A DNA stretch of 64,000 bases from Gemmatimonadota bacterium (GTDB lineage: Bacteria > Gemmatimonadota > Gemmatimonadetes > Longimicrobiales > Gaopeijiaceae). The notes under the pieces are model-generated. The model was not told the origin of the DNA. It saw nothing but the letters and a program-made list of their open reading frames with translations, and did not search any database. Made by a program: the position numbers and the translations under genes. The DNA is taken from contig JAPPGM010000107.1 in assembly GCA_028874995.1 (NCBI GenBank), positions 1 through 64,000 on the forward strand. The letters run 5' to 3'. This document shows, piece by piece, positions 18,464 through 27,205 of the stretch; position 1 is the first letter of the stretch; each line of letters opens with the position of its first letter.

Positions 18464-19645
18464 ATGCCGAACTCCAACCACAACCCCGGAATCGAGTCGA
18501 TCGGAGTCCCGAACACGGAGTTGGCAAATCGCATTCGTTCCAGGATCTTCCGCTCGCTGAAGAAGCAGGGATTCGAGCTACGTGAGGGTCGGCTAGCTCC
18601 ACCGGATATTCGCGACAAGAGTCAGTTGAGGAGGCTTCACCAGGAAGCGGTCATACACAATCGCGCCCGAAGCCGGGCAGGTCTGGAGCGTCATGAAGAA
18701 CGGCTGCTCTCGCGAGTGGCCTCCGGTCGGGAAGTGGTACCGGCAGACGTGAAGCCGGTATTGGTGGAAGTTGAGCCGCGATCGAATGAAGAGCTTCTCT
18801 TCAGGTACGCTCGTCTCCACTGGAGCATACCAGTCTCCGCAGGTTATGGTCGCCGTCTGAGGTTTGTCGTCTACGACGAGGCGAACGGCAAGCTCATCGG
18901 GATCATTGGGATGGGCGATCCGGTCTTCGGACTTGGACCTCGTGACAGGTGGATAGGGTGGGATGTGGCCGCCAGGAAGAATCGGCTGAAGTGCGTCATG
19001 GACCTGTTCGTCCTCGGTGCGGTGCCGCCCTATTCCCAGTTGCTCTGCGGGAAGCTCATGGCCCTGCTTGCAACCAGCACGGAGGTCCAGGAAGCGTTTC
19101 GGAGTAAATACGGAGGACGGAAGGCGTACATCAGCGGCCGGACCTTCGACGGACGCCTTGCTCTCCTGACCACCACGTCGGCTCTTGGCAGGTCTTCCCT
19201 GTATAACCGGCTTCGATATCGGGGCCGAACGGTATTCGAGAGCGTCGGGTTCACCAGCGGATCCGGCGACTTTCATTTCAGCAACGGGTTTTATGGTGAC
19301 CTTCGAGAGTTGGCGGTGCAACACTGCGAAGCAACCGCCAAGCACCCATCCTGGGGTGGAGGTTTTCGGAACCGGCGCGAACTCGTGCGGAAGACTCTGC
19401 CGCTTCTCGGGCTGTCCACAAGGCTGCAGTATCATGGTGTCCAGCGCGAGGTCTTTGCGGTGCCGCTGGCCGAGAACGCTCGGGCATTTCTGCGGGGCGA
19501 GGAATCCGAATTGGAATACTACGGTTGGAGGGCAGACGACCTCTTCGCCTGGTTCCGGAAGCGGTGGTTGCTGCCACGTGCGGACAGGGATCAGCGGTAC
19601 CGGGAGTTCGAGCGGGAATCGTACCGGTTGTGGGGGACTCGGTGA
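18464..19645 (+). CDS. druA-like: DUF4338 / Druantia DruA-like protein
   Basis: 393 aa. The central block has the DUF4338 signature: RFVVYDEANGKLIGIIGMGD, then a PVFGLGPRD-type segment and a WIGWD motif, VMDLFVLGAVPPYSQLLCGK and LMALLATSTEV. DUF4338 is the family of DruA of the Druantia anti-phage system, where its biochemical role is not established. The N-terminus (about 1-75) is charged and helical. It opens an operon: its stop overlaps the next gene's GTG (GTGA at 19642-19645). No DruB, DruC, DruD or DruE is present, so this is a DruA homologue in a different setting. Confidence 0.8.
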   Translation: MPNSNHNPGIESIGVPNTELANRIRSRIFRSLKKQGFELREGRLAPPDIRDKSQLRRLHQEAVIHNRARSRAGLERHEERLLSRVASGREVVPADVKPVLVEVEPRSNEELLFRYARLHWSIPVSAGYGRRLRFVVYDEANGKLIGIIGMGDPVFGLGPRDRWIGWDVAARKNRLKCVMDLFVLGAVPPYSQLLCGKLMALLATSTEVQEAFRSKYGGRKAYISGRTFDGRLALLTTTSALGRSSLYNRLRYRGRTVFESVGFTSGSGDFHFSNGFYGDLRELAVQHCEATAKHPSWGGGFRNRRELVRKTLPLLGLSTRLQYHGVQREVFAVPLAENARAFLRGEESELEYYGWRADDLFAWFRKRWLLPRADRDQRYREFERESYRLWGTR

Positions 19646-20814
19646 CTGCAGGCCCGGGCAACCAGGCACCGTTCACGGATCTTCCCGCTGCTCTCGTAGA
19701 GGAAGTGCTCCGCGAGACCACGACTGTGGCCGAACGCCTGTTGACATCGTTCCAGGAGGTTCGGCAGGAACGCGAGAGCCTCAGGAAGCAATTGGTCGAC
19801 GCCGGCCTGGTCATCACCGACTCTTCCCTCGGATACCCACCCTTGCCGACCACAAGCGCCGCTGACGGGTCGTACGCCATCGAACGCCTGTTGACCACGG
19901 ACCTTGTGGCGGCCACGGCTGTGGCTGTGGAAGGGCTTACGCCACCCTCCGAGGAACGCCATTGGGAGCAGCCTCATCACCGGACCTTCGTGGCCGCGGA
20001 GCCGCATGGAGAAGACACTGCCACGGTACTTCGGGCGGTCATGCTTGGTGAAGAGCTACGACTCGTTACGGCGGCACCACACGATCTCGTAATGCTGGAC
20101 GGCACCTTCACCCTGCCGATCATCTACTTCAACCAGGCCTTCAGCAAGGCCGGTCAGTCCCACCACCTGCACTGCTCGCAGAGGCTCCTTGAGGACGGTG
20201 TGATTTATCTGAAAGCGTATCTCACCATCCTCCGTGCAGAACGTTCCGACAAGCACTTCGTGGCGTTGCCGAAGTACTCCACTCGGCGCGAGATAGGTCG
20301 GAAGCTGGGGTGGCCGAGGCCGTATGACGATCGCGGAATGCTCACGATGCTGCTCAATCCCGGGGAGCTGACGCAGCCGTTGGGGTTCGAGCATCCGCAG
20401 GACAGCCAGGGAAAGCCCACCTGGCACCTGAACGTGCCGGGATTTCCGGACGAAGAAAAACGGGTGGCACGTGAGCTTGCGGACGACATCGTGTCGGCAC
20501 TTGGACCTCTTCGGGTCTTCTACTACAAACCGCAGCAGTGGCTGCCGGCGATGCGCATCGAGGTTTCCGCGAGCGTCGCTTCCAATTCTCATCGGTTGGC
20601 GGTCGTGGTGCAGGGCATCAAGCACCAGACGGCCACGGCGTCAATGCTGGAACCCTACCCGATCTATCTGGCGGATCGGACGGCCAAGGCGCTGGCCCGC
20701 GCGCTACCCGCCTTTCGCCAGGTGACGACCCAGCGGATTTCGGAACGGTATGGCGGCGACATCGGCGAGGTCTTCTTCGCGATGCACGGCTATCGCAGCG
20801 AATCAGGAAGATAG
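19642..20814 (+). CDS. nurA-like: NurA-domain DNA end-processing nuclease
   Basis: 390 aa. GTG 19642 was chosen because it overlaps the preceding stop in a GTGA and the frame upstream lies inside the previous gene. NurA nucleases have an RNase H-like fold with metal-binding aspartates in an early DGS motif and a later LDG motif. Here these are Asp75 (TSAADGSYAIERLL) and Asp153 (LVMLDGTFTLPI). The N-terminal 60 residues are predicted coiled coil. NurA proteins work with HerA hexamers to resect DNA ends, and a HerA gene follows immediately, abutting at 20814/20815. I infer a nuclease fed by that translocase. Confidence 0.75.
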   Translation: MTAGPGNQAPFTDLPAALVEEVLRETTTVAERLLTSFQEVRQERESLRKQLVDAGLVITDSSLGYPPLPTTSAADGSYAIERLLTTDLVAATAVAVEGLTPPSEERHWEQPHHRTFVAAEPHGEDTATVLRAVMLGEELRLVTAAPHDLVMLDGTFTLPIIYFNQAFSKAGQSHHLHCSQRLLEDGVIYLKAYLTILRAERSDKHFVALPKYSTRREIGRKLGWPRPYDDRGMLTMLLNPGELTQPLGFEHPQDSQGKPTWHLNVPGFPDEEKRVARELADDIVSALGPLRVFYYKPQQWLPAMRIEVSASVASNSHRLAVVVQGIKHQTATASMLEPYPIYLADRTAKALARALPAFRQVTTQRISERYGGDIGEVFFAMHGYRSESGR

Positions 20815-22602
20815 ATGACAGACGATAAGACGGAACTTCAGAGGCTCTTCGAGGAAACCGAGCGCCTCGGGGTCATCGGTTCGCCGTCTTCCACTGCCGA
20901 ACTCGCCCTGGACGTGTTGGGCTCGGCAGTGGACCGGAAACTTCTCGGCGAACTGGCCCTCTTCCATTTCATGCAGGATTCGGCCCCCCACTACGCGCTC
21001 GGCCAGATCACCGAGATCCAGCTGAAGAATGTGTGGCACGAAGACCCCACGATGCGCAGCCTGATCCGCCAGCGGGGCCGAGTCGATGCGGTGAGCGAAC
21101 GGCAGGATACCCACCTCGGCAAGATGGTCGTGAGTGCGGTCTTCCAGGAAGGTGGCTCGGCGAGATACGAGCCGAGTATACTCGGAACGGTACCGTCCAC
21201 CGGCACGCCCATTCACATAGCGACCGACGACGTGCTCAACGAGCTGCTGGATCCGTACCGGGATCAGATCTTCTATCTGGGACATGTGTATGGATCACGA
21301 CCGAAGCTCCCGCTCTGGTTCAAGCACTTCGGCAGGGGACCGGATGGCGCAGGGGAAGCCTATCATCTGGGCATCTTCGGGAAGACCGGTTCCGGGAAAT
21401 CGGTGCTCGCGAAGAAGATCCTGATCGCTTACGCGCGGTATCGGCAGATGGCGCTTCTGGTGATTGACCCGCAGGGTGAGTTTGCGCGGGACATGAGAGC
21501 GGGCGCACCCGATGAGGGGTTTCCGTTGCCGCTGGGAGACGTGGTGCGGGGGTTGGGGAAGGAGATTGCGGTCTTGACCGTACGCAAGCTCGTGCTGGAC
21601 CGTTGGGATCTGTTCCAGCAGATCCTCTTCGAGTCGCGATTCTTCGAGCGTCTGACGATTCCCAAAGGTGAGAACCGGGAATTGGCGTGCGGGATTCTGG
21701 CCGATCGACTCCAAAGAACCCAGGTGAAGCTCAAGTTACTGCATGAGCGTGGCTCGTTCGATGCGGCGTGGTCGCTTCTTCAGGAAGAGCGCGTCCAGCG
21801 CGTGTTCTACCGCACTCCGGCATCGCGGGGGCGATTCAACGAGGCTCTACGAGATGCCGATCCCGACTACTTCTACGAACAGCATTGGGCTCCGGTAGCC
21901 CAACTCTTCAGGGAACGGCAGGGTGCCAGGAGCATCGATCGCGCGCTCAACTGGCTGCTTCAGACTGGGACCGCAAGCAGGCCTGTTCTCGTCGTGGACC
22001 TGTCGAAGGAACAGGCCGAGGGTCTCTTCTGGAACGAAAAGATCCAGTCTCTTGTGATCAAGCGGCTGCTTGACGGTCTCTCAAGGACGGCGGAGCGATT
22101 CTACAAGGAGCAGCAGAGTCTCAACGCCCTGGTGGTTATCGATGAAGCACATCGGTTGGCGCCACGCGATCTGCCGAAGGACGACGACGCGGCTCGCCGG
22201 GTGCGAACGAGGCTGGTCGATGCCGCTCGGACCACGCGGAAATACGGGCTCGGGTGGATGTTCATCAGCCAGACGCTGTCGAGCCTTCACATGGAGATCC
22301 TCCAGCAGCTCCGAATCTCCTTCTTCGGTTTCGGTCTGGGTCTCGGACAGGAATTCCAGGCGCTACGACAGCTCGTGGGATCGTCCGGGACCGCGCTCGA
22401 TCTGTATCAGCTATTCCGGGATCCGCATTCCGCTTTCGACGCGAAGAGCCGACAGTACTCATTCATGACGATCGGTCCCGTGAGTCCGCTTTCGTTTTCC
22501 GGAAGTCCGCTCTTCCTCAACGCCTTCAACACGGTAGAGGCCTTTCTGGAAGCCAACGGCCTCGACAAGGCTCTGGACGGGACTCAGCGGGACCTGTTGT
22601 GA
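20815..22602 (+). CDS. herA-like: HerA-type hexameric DNA translocase ATPase
   Basis: 595 aa. The N-terminal beta-barrel (HAS-barrel-like, about 1-160) is followed by a FtsK/HerA P-loop: GIFGKTGSGKS with Lys195, Walker B NALVVIDEAHR with Asp443 and Glu444, and a sensor region VDAARTTRKYGLGWMFISQT. HerA forms hexameric rings that translocate duplex DNA and bind NurA. Start ATG directly abuts the nurA-like stop (TAGATG), so synthesis should be coupled. As the last gene of the DruA-NurA-HerA operon it likely supplies motor activity to the complex. Confidence 0.85.
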   Translation: MTDDKTELQRLFEETERLGVIGSPSSTAELALDVLGSAVDRKLLGELALFHFMQDSAPHYALGQITEIQLKNVWHEDPTMRSLIRQRGRVDAVSERQDTHLGKMVVSAVFQEGGSARYEPSILGTVPSTGTPIHIATDDVLNELLDPYRDQIFYLGHVYGSRPKLPLWFKHFGRGPDGAGEAYHLGIFGKTGSGKSVLAKKILIAYARYRQMALLVIDPQGEFARDMRAGAPDEGFPLPLGDVVRGLGKEIAVLTVRKLVLDRWDLFQQILFESRFFERLTIPKGENRELACGILADRLQRTQVKLKLLHERGSFDAAWSLLQEERVQRVFYRTPASRGRFNEALRDADPDYFYEQHWAPVAQLFRERQGARSIDRALNWLLQTGTASRPVLVVDLSKEQAEGLFWNEKIQSLVIKRLLDGLSRTAERFYKEQQSLNALVVIDEAHRLAPRDLPKDDDAARRVRTRLVDAARTTRKYGLGWMFISQTLSSLHMEILQQLRISFFGFGLGLGQEFQALRQLVGSSGTALDLYQLFRDPHSAFDAKSRQYSFMTIGPVSPLSFSGSPLFLNAFNTVEAFLEANGLDKALDGTQRDLL

Positions 22603-22975
22603 CGGATGGGCCCGGATCCCAGGTGGGACTTGGCCACCTAGAATGTCAACTGTGGTTTCCATAGTGGAAACTAGAATATACATTGCCCCGGCCTTGAGCC
22701 GCAGAGCCATCGTCCCCACTCACCGTGTGACCTGCAACACCGAAGCCGACCGCGCGACCCGCTGGAGTTCATTCGTCCGGCGTTGCCAATGTGCGCCGGT
22801 GGCACAAAGATCGATGTCCCGGCCGCGGGTATCGCCCGCTACGACGGCGGCCGGACACCATGTTGCTGATGGGTAGGAGCTAGCTGATGCGGAAGGATCT
22901 CGAGGGAGCGAGGTGGCTGGACCGTGAGCGGGGCCGTCCAGTGGGAGTGGACGAGGACGAAGGAGGGAGCGGTTC
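22603..22975. other. 373-bp intergenic region with orphan operator-like sites
   Basis: No gene seen. It holds a short hairpin (AGGTGG at 22621, CCACCT at 22634) just after the HerA stop, the palindrome at 22655-22671, and AT-rich TAGAATATACATT. The remaining 290 bases are unremarkable until the AGGAGGGA ribosome site of mtnA at 22961. Confidence 0.5.
22655..22671. promoter_or_regulatory. perfect 7-bp inverted repeat resembling an HTH operator
   Basis: GTTTCCA-TAG-TGGAAAC followed at once by CTAGAATATACATT, which contains -10-like hexamers. This form (TTTCCA...TGGAAA) is typical of operators of XRE-type antitoxins. No gene starts within 300 bp, so it may be left from a lost toxin-antitoxin module. 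Confidence 0.45.
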
Positions 22976-24070
22976 ATGAAAGTAGGCGGAGTCCCATACC
23001 GCGCCATCTTCACCGAGGGCGACGGGACCGAGGTGCGGGTGATCGACCAGACGGTGCTCCCCCACCGGTTCGAGACGATCCGGATGGAGACAACCGCCGA
23101 CGCGGCGCGCGCGATCCGCGACATGGTGGTGAGGGGGGCGCCGCTGATCGGGGCGACGGCGGCCTACGGCGTGGCGCTCGCGATGCGGGCGGATCCTTCG
23201 GATGATTCGCTCGCGGAGGCGATTGCGATGCTGGGCGCCACGCGGCCGACCGCGGTCAATCTTCGTTGGGCGCTCGACGCGGTGGGTACGCTGCTGCGCG
23301 GCCTTCCGCCCGGAGAGCGCACGGTCGCAGCCTACGACTTCGCCGGCCGGCTGTGCGAAGACGATGTACGCACGAACCGCAGTATCGGGGATTTCGGGCT
23401 CGGGATCTTCGAGCAGATCGCGCGCCAGGCGGGGGTCGGCGGCAGCCGCGGAGACCGCCAACTCAACGTCATGACCCACTGCAACGCGGGCTGGTTGGCC
23501 ACGGTCGACTGGGGTACCGCGACCGCCCCCGTCTACCTCGCCCACGACCAGGGCCTCCCCGTCCACGTCTGGGTCCGTGAGACGAGGCCGCGATTTCAGG
23601 GCGCGGGTCTCACCGCATGGGAACTCGGCCAGCACGGGATCCCCCACACGGTGGTGTCCGACAGCGCGGCGGGACACTTGCTCAGCCGCGGCAAGGTCGA
23701 CGTCGTGATCGTGGGGACGGACCGCACGACGGCGGCCGGAGACGTCGCCAACAAGGTGGGGACGTATCCGCTCGCGCTGGCCGCGCGGGACAACGGGGTC
23801 CCTTTCTACGTGGCCGTCCCGTCCCCGAGCATCGACTGGTCGATCGAGGACGGCGCCGAGATCCCGATCGAGGAGCGCGACGCGGACGAGGTGACGCGGG
23901 TGTGGGGGGTGGACGGGGACGGGGTGGAGCGGTGGGTGCGGGTCGTGCCGGAAGGGACGCGCGCCGCGAACTACGCCTTCGATGTGACGCCCAGGCGGCT
24001 GGTGACGGGGATAGTGACGGAGCGGGGGGTGTGCGGGGCGGGGGGGCTGGGGGGGTTGTTCGGGCGGTGA
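22976..24070 (+). CDS. mtnA: S-methyl-5-thioribose-1-phosphate isomerase
   Basis: 364 aa, eIF2B-related aldose-ketose isomerase of the methionine salvage pathway. It converts 5-methylthioribose-1-phosphate to methylthioribulose-1-phosphate in the cytoplasm. Family motifs are intact: VVRGAPLIGATAAYG, the catalytic Cys169 in NVMTHCNAG and the catalytic Asp249 in VGTDRTTAAGDVANKVGTY. ATG 22976 has AGGAGGGA at 22961-22968. No other salvage gene is adjacent. Length is usual for the family. The last 15 residues are Gly-rich. Confidence 0.95.
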   Translation: MKVGGVPYRAIFTEGDGTEVRVIDQTVLPHRFETIRMETTADAARAIRDMVVRGAPLIGATAAYGVALAMRADPSDDSLAEAIAMLGATRPTAVNLRWALDAVGTLLRGLPPGERTVAAYDFAGRLCEDDVRTNRSIGDFGLGIFEQIARQAGVGGSRGDRQLNVMTHCNAGWLATVDWGTATAPVYLAHDQGLPVHVWVRETRPRFQGAGLTAWELGQHGIPHTVVSDSAAGHLLSRGKVDVVIVGTDRTTAAGDVANKVGTYPLALAARDNGVPFYVAVPSPSIDWSIEDGAEIPIEERDADEVTRVWGVDGDGVERWVRVVPEGTRAANYAFDVTPRRLVTGIVTERGVCGAGGLGGLFGR

Positions 24071-24235
24071 GGGGGGTGGGGGGAGCTGGCCATCAGGTCC
24101 CGATGGCATTTCGGGCCGCCTCCATGCGCGTTCGGGACTCTCGGAGCTGTCGAGATTCCGCCGTGAGCGCCGAGTCGTTAGAATGAAGGCGCAGACAGTT
24201 GGCATCCCTGGCGAACGTGTGGATCGGAGGCTCGG

Positions 24236-24571
24236 ATGAGTGGAGAGATGTGGGGCGGAATAGCTGGGTTCCTGGTTCTGTCAGGTGGCCTGATCGCAAT
24301 CTGGCGGGCGTTGTCCTGTGAACTCCGTGAAATCCGGGACAACCATCTCCGGCACACTGACGAGAAGATCACCGGAATCGCCACCCGTTTGGACCAGACG
24401 GACAAGCGCATCGGTCGTCTGGACGAGCGTCTGAAGGAAGCCAGGCAGGAACGCAGGGCCGACATTCGTGACGCGAAAACCGAACTGAGCGCACACATCC
24501 AGGCAAGCGAAGGACGATTGCACGCGGCGATCGAGAATCTCCGGCGGGAGCCACACCGAACACCAGGTTAG
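24236..24571 (+). CDS. small membrane-anchored coiled-coil protein
   Basis: 111 aa, ATG 24236 with GGAGG five bases upstream. One N-terminal transmembrane helix (about 6-24, GGIAGFLVLSGGLIAIWRAL) is followed by a long charged amphipathic helix rich in Glu, Arg and Lys with regular hydrophobics (about 28-105). That fits a parallel coiled coil extending into the cytoplasm. I do not recognise a family. It converges on the next minus-strand gene, with 37 bases between stops. Confidence 0.6.
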   Translation: MSGEMWGGIAGFLVLSGGLIAIWRALSCELREIRDNHLRHTDEKITGIATRLDQTDKRIGRLDERLKEARQERRADIRDAKTELSAHIQASEGRLHAAIENLRREPHRTPG

Positions 24572-24608
24572 GTGTCGACCCCGCTCTCGGTCTCTCGACA
24601 GACTCCCG

Positions 24609-25877
24609 CTATCCCCCCAGACAAACCTCCGCGTCCGCCACCCCCTCCGGATGCACGATCCGGCGCACCAGCCCACCGCTCCCATCGTCCTGCCACTGCA
24701 CCTGGAGCCCCTTCAACGCCTGCTGCCCGCCCGCCCCCGGATCTCCCAGCGGATAGACCTTGAATGGGCCGAGGACCGTTTCGGTTTCCATTGAGAAGAG
24801 TCGGTCGCGGATCGCGACGGGGTCGACCCCGTGTCCGCCGTCTATCGCGGCATCGATCGCCTCGGCGACCAGCTCTACCGCTCCGAACCCCCCGGCCGCG
24901 TAGTAGCCTGGCGTGTGGCCGTAGACCAGTTCGTAGCGCCTGACGAAGGTCTCGCTGTCCACGATGAAGCCCCTTGTGCGGATCGTGGGAAGCCAGGCGG
25001 CGTTGCCCGCCACGCAGCGCGCAAGGTCGCCGAGTTCGTCGGCGAAGCCGCTTTGGGCAGGTCCGAGGCTCAGGCTCAGGAGCATCGGCGTGTAGTCCAC
25101 TTCGCCGGCGGCTCTGGTGAACGCGACGGCGTCGTCGTAGTAGCCGCCCCCGATGAAGAGCTGCGCTCCGGCCTCTTTCGCGGCGGTTGCCAGCCCCTCG
25201 TGGTCCGACTGTCCGGCGGGATAGGATCGATCCAGCACGATGTCCATGCCGTGGGTCAGGGCGGCGTCACGCACGCCTTCGGCCACGGAGACGGGGAACT
25301 GGCTTTCCTCGTAGACCAGAGCTGCCGTCGTGGCCCCGTTCGCGGCCGCCAGTTCCACGGATCCCTGCAGGTAGGTCGGTCCGGGGTTGAGCATCTGGAC
25401 GCTCCACTGCCGGGACCGGCCCGCCCAGATTCCCGGATCGGCCGCCATCGGCGCGACGAGCGGTATGTCGAGAGTGTCGGTCAACCCGATCACGGCCTCC
25501 GTGAGTGGACTGCTGTAGGGACCGAGGAGCGCGTTGAAGTTGCCGGACGCGACGTATTCGGCGTAGAAGCTCTCGGCGGTTGCGGCGTCGCTCTCATCGT
25601 CCCGGATCACCAGAAGGACCCGATGGCCGGCGATGCCGCCGCTCTCGTTGAGCATCCTTGTGGCGAGGCTGTATCCGTTGAACATCTCCGTGCCGAGCTC
25701 AGCGAACCTCCCGGTTCCCGAAAAGGTTGCGCCCAGGATGATCGATCGCGCCTCGGGCGGGGTTTCGGTCTCGAGGCACCCGGAGGCCAGAAGGGTGGAG
25801 CCGAGACCGGCTCCCAGCAGCAGGGCGCGCATGGCAAGGCCTCCGGAAACGGCGTTGCGCAGTGATCGGGTCAGCAT
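24609..25877 (-). CDS. branched-chain amino-acid-type periplasmic-binding lipoprotein
   Basis: 422 aa. The N-terminus ends in LLASGCLETE (lipobox, Cys near residue 34). The rest is a type I periplasmic-binding fold of the LivJ/Leu-Ile-Val-binding group: ILGATFSGTGRFAELG, MFNGYSLATRMLNESGGIAG, ALLGPYSSPLTEAV and GGYYDDAVAFTRAA. No permease or ATPase gene is near. The gene ends an apparent operon with the propeller protein (13 bases upstream) and the DUF2911 protein. It could be a ligand sensor rather than a transporter part. The first Met is not certain, since an internal Met (MRALLLGAGLG) also gives a good lipoprotein signal. Confidence 0.8.
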   Translation of the reverse strand: MLTRSLRNAVSGGLAMRALLLGAGLGSTLLASGCLETETPPEARSIILGATFSGTGRFAELGTEMFNGYSLATRMLNESGGIAGHRVLLVIRDDESDAATAESFYAEYVASGNFNALLGPYSSPLTEAVIGLTDTLDIPLVAPMAADPGIWAGRSRQWSVQMLNPGPTYLQGSVELAAANGATTAALVYEESQFPVSVAEGVRDAALTHGMDIVLDRSYPAGQSDHEGLATAAKEAGAQLFIGGGYYDDAVAFTRAAGEVDYTPMLLSLSLGPAQSGFADELGDLARCVAGNAAWLPTIRTRGFIVDSETFVRRYELVYGHTPGYYAAGGFGAVELVAEAIDAAIDGGHGVDPVAIRDRLFSMETETVLGPFKVYPLGDPGAGGQQALKGLQVQWQDDGSGGLVRRIVHPEGVADAEVCLGG

Positions 25878-25890
25878 GACCGGCCGGTCA

Positions 25891-27186
25891 CTACTCGACC
25901 ACGATCTTCCAGATCTTCCCCCGGAGCGAGTCGCTCACGTACAGCGAACCGTCGGGCCCAGCCGCGACTCCCGTGGGCCGGTTGTCAGCCTGGTTCGACG
26001 AGCCGATCCGGCCGCCGGCGAAGCCGTCCGCGAAAACCTCCCACTCGCCGGTGGGTTTGTCGCCCTCGAAGGGAATCCAGACGACGTTGTAGCCCTCCTG
26101 GAACGGTGTGCGGTTCCAGGAACCGTGAAAGGCCACGAAGGCGCCGTTGCGATAGGGCTGGGGGAAGTTGCCTCCCGTCGCAAAGGCCATGGCGTTCGGC
26201 GCCCAGTGCGCGGGCAGGCCGATCACGGGCACGTCCATGTCCGCGCAGCGGCCGATCTCCTCCCCGTCGCCGCCGTACTCGGGCGCGAGCACCTTCGTGT
26301 TGTTGGCTGGATCGTGGTAACAGTACGGCCAGCCGAAGTCGGTGTCGCGGCGCACGTGCACGAACTCCTCGGAAGGCTTCTCCGAGCCTTCCGCGGCGGT
26401 ATAGAGTGAAGACCACAGTTCACGAAGCTGGTCGCGACCGTGGATGACTGCGTACAGCTCTCCACTCCCGGGATGCACCGCCAGCGCGGCCCCGTTGCGC
26501 ACGCCGGTCGAGAAGAGCTCGCCGTCCGCCAGCTCCTGCGACAGCTGATCGCTCGCAAATCGCCAGATTCCCGCCCGGGTGTTCAACTCCGGGCACGGGT
26601 CGCGGCCGGGCTGGCCGGCTGTGCGGGGGATGACCTGGCAGGCGTTGGAGGGGGACCCGATGCCCACGAAGATGCCGCCATCAGGGTGCAGCGCGATGCT
26701 CTTGGTGGGGTGATTGCGTGCGCTCGGAAGTCCCTCCACGATCGTTTCGGGGGGACCTGAGGGTGTCAGGGAACCGGCCGCGAGAGGGTAGCGAAGCACG
26801 CCGTTGTCGGTGGCCAGATAGAGGACGCCGTCGCCGAGCGCGATCCCGGATCCGGCCACGTCTCCCCACCTCTGGGTCTGGTCGGCCTTGCCGTCGCCAT
26901 CCACGTCGCGCAGTGCAATGACGCCGCCGCTCTGGTTGCCGCGGTTGCGAAGCGCGACGAATACGTCGCCGTTCTCACGGACCACGAGCTGCCGCGCGGC
27001 GCCCACGCCGGTGTGATAGGTCAGTGCGCAGAAGCCGTCCGGCACCTGGATGCTTCCGTCGCACGGGTCGTCGTCGGGGTCCACCGGAGGATCCGGCACG
27101 GTGTCGCCTCCGCAGGCGAAAAGCGCCGCGACCGCCGCTGTGAGCAGAAACGGATGACCCGCCTGTAACGCCGTCTTCAATTCCAT
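25891..27186 (-). CDS. sorbosone/glucose dehydrogenase-like beta-propeller lipoprotein
   Basis: 431 aa. The signal ends in ALFACGGD (lipobox). The rest is a six-bladed propeller of the soluble glucose/sorbosone dehydrogenase type: LVVRENGDVFVALRNRG, HPTKSIALHPDGGIFVGIG, FSTGVRNGAALAVHPGSGEL, and a final NRPTGVAAGPDGSLYVSD blade. Relatives bind PQQ and Ca2+ and oxidise sugars, but many lipoproteins of this type have no known substrate. It lies 13 bases before the binding-protein gene and 19 bases after the DUF2911 gene, so all three are likely co-transcribed. Confidence 0.8.
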   Translation of the reverse strand: MELKTALQAGHPFLLTAAVAALFACGGDTVPDPPVDPDDDPCDGSIQVPDGFCALTYHTGVGAARQLVVRENGDVFVALRNRGNQSGGVIALRDVDGDGKADQTQRWGDVAGSGIALGDGVLYLATDNGVLRYPLAAGSLTPSGPPETIVEGLPSARNHPTKSIALHPDGGIFVGIGSPSNACQVIPRTAGQPGRDPCPELNTRAGIWRFASDQLSQELADGELFSTGVRNGAALAVHPGSGELYAVIHGRDQLRELWSSLYTAAEGSEKPSEEFVHVRRDTDFGWPYCYHDPANNTKVLAPEYGGDGEEIGRCADMDVPVIGLPAHWAPNAMAFATGGNFPQPYRNGAFVAFHGSWNRTPFQEGYNVVWIPFEGDKPTGEWEVFADGFAGGRIGSSNQADNRPTGVAAGPDGSLYVSDSLRGKIWKIVVE

Positions 27187-27205
27187 GATGTCCCTCTATA
27201 CCGGT

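Noticed and set aside
17061-18602. 513-codon minus-strand frame overlapping hicB and the lipoprotein gene
   Set aside because: Overlaps two better supported genes in other frames.
18464-22602. Canonical Druantia system
   Set aside because: Only a DruA homologue is present; there is no DruE helicase or DruB-D.
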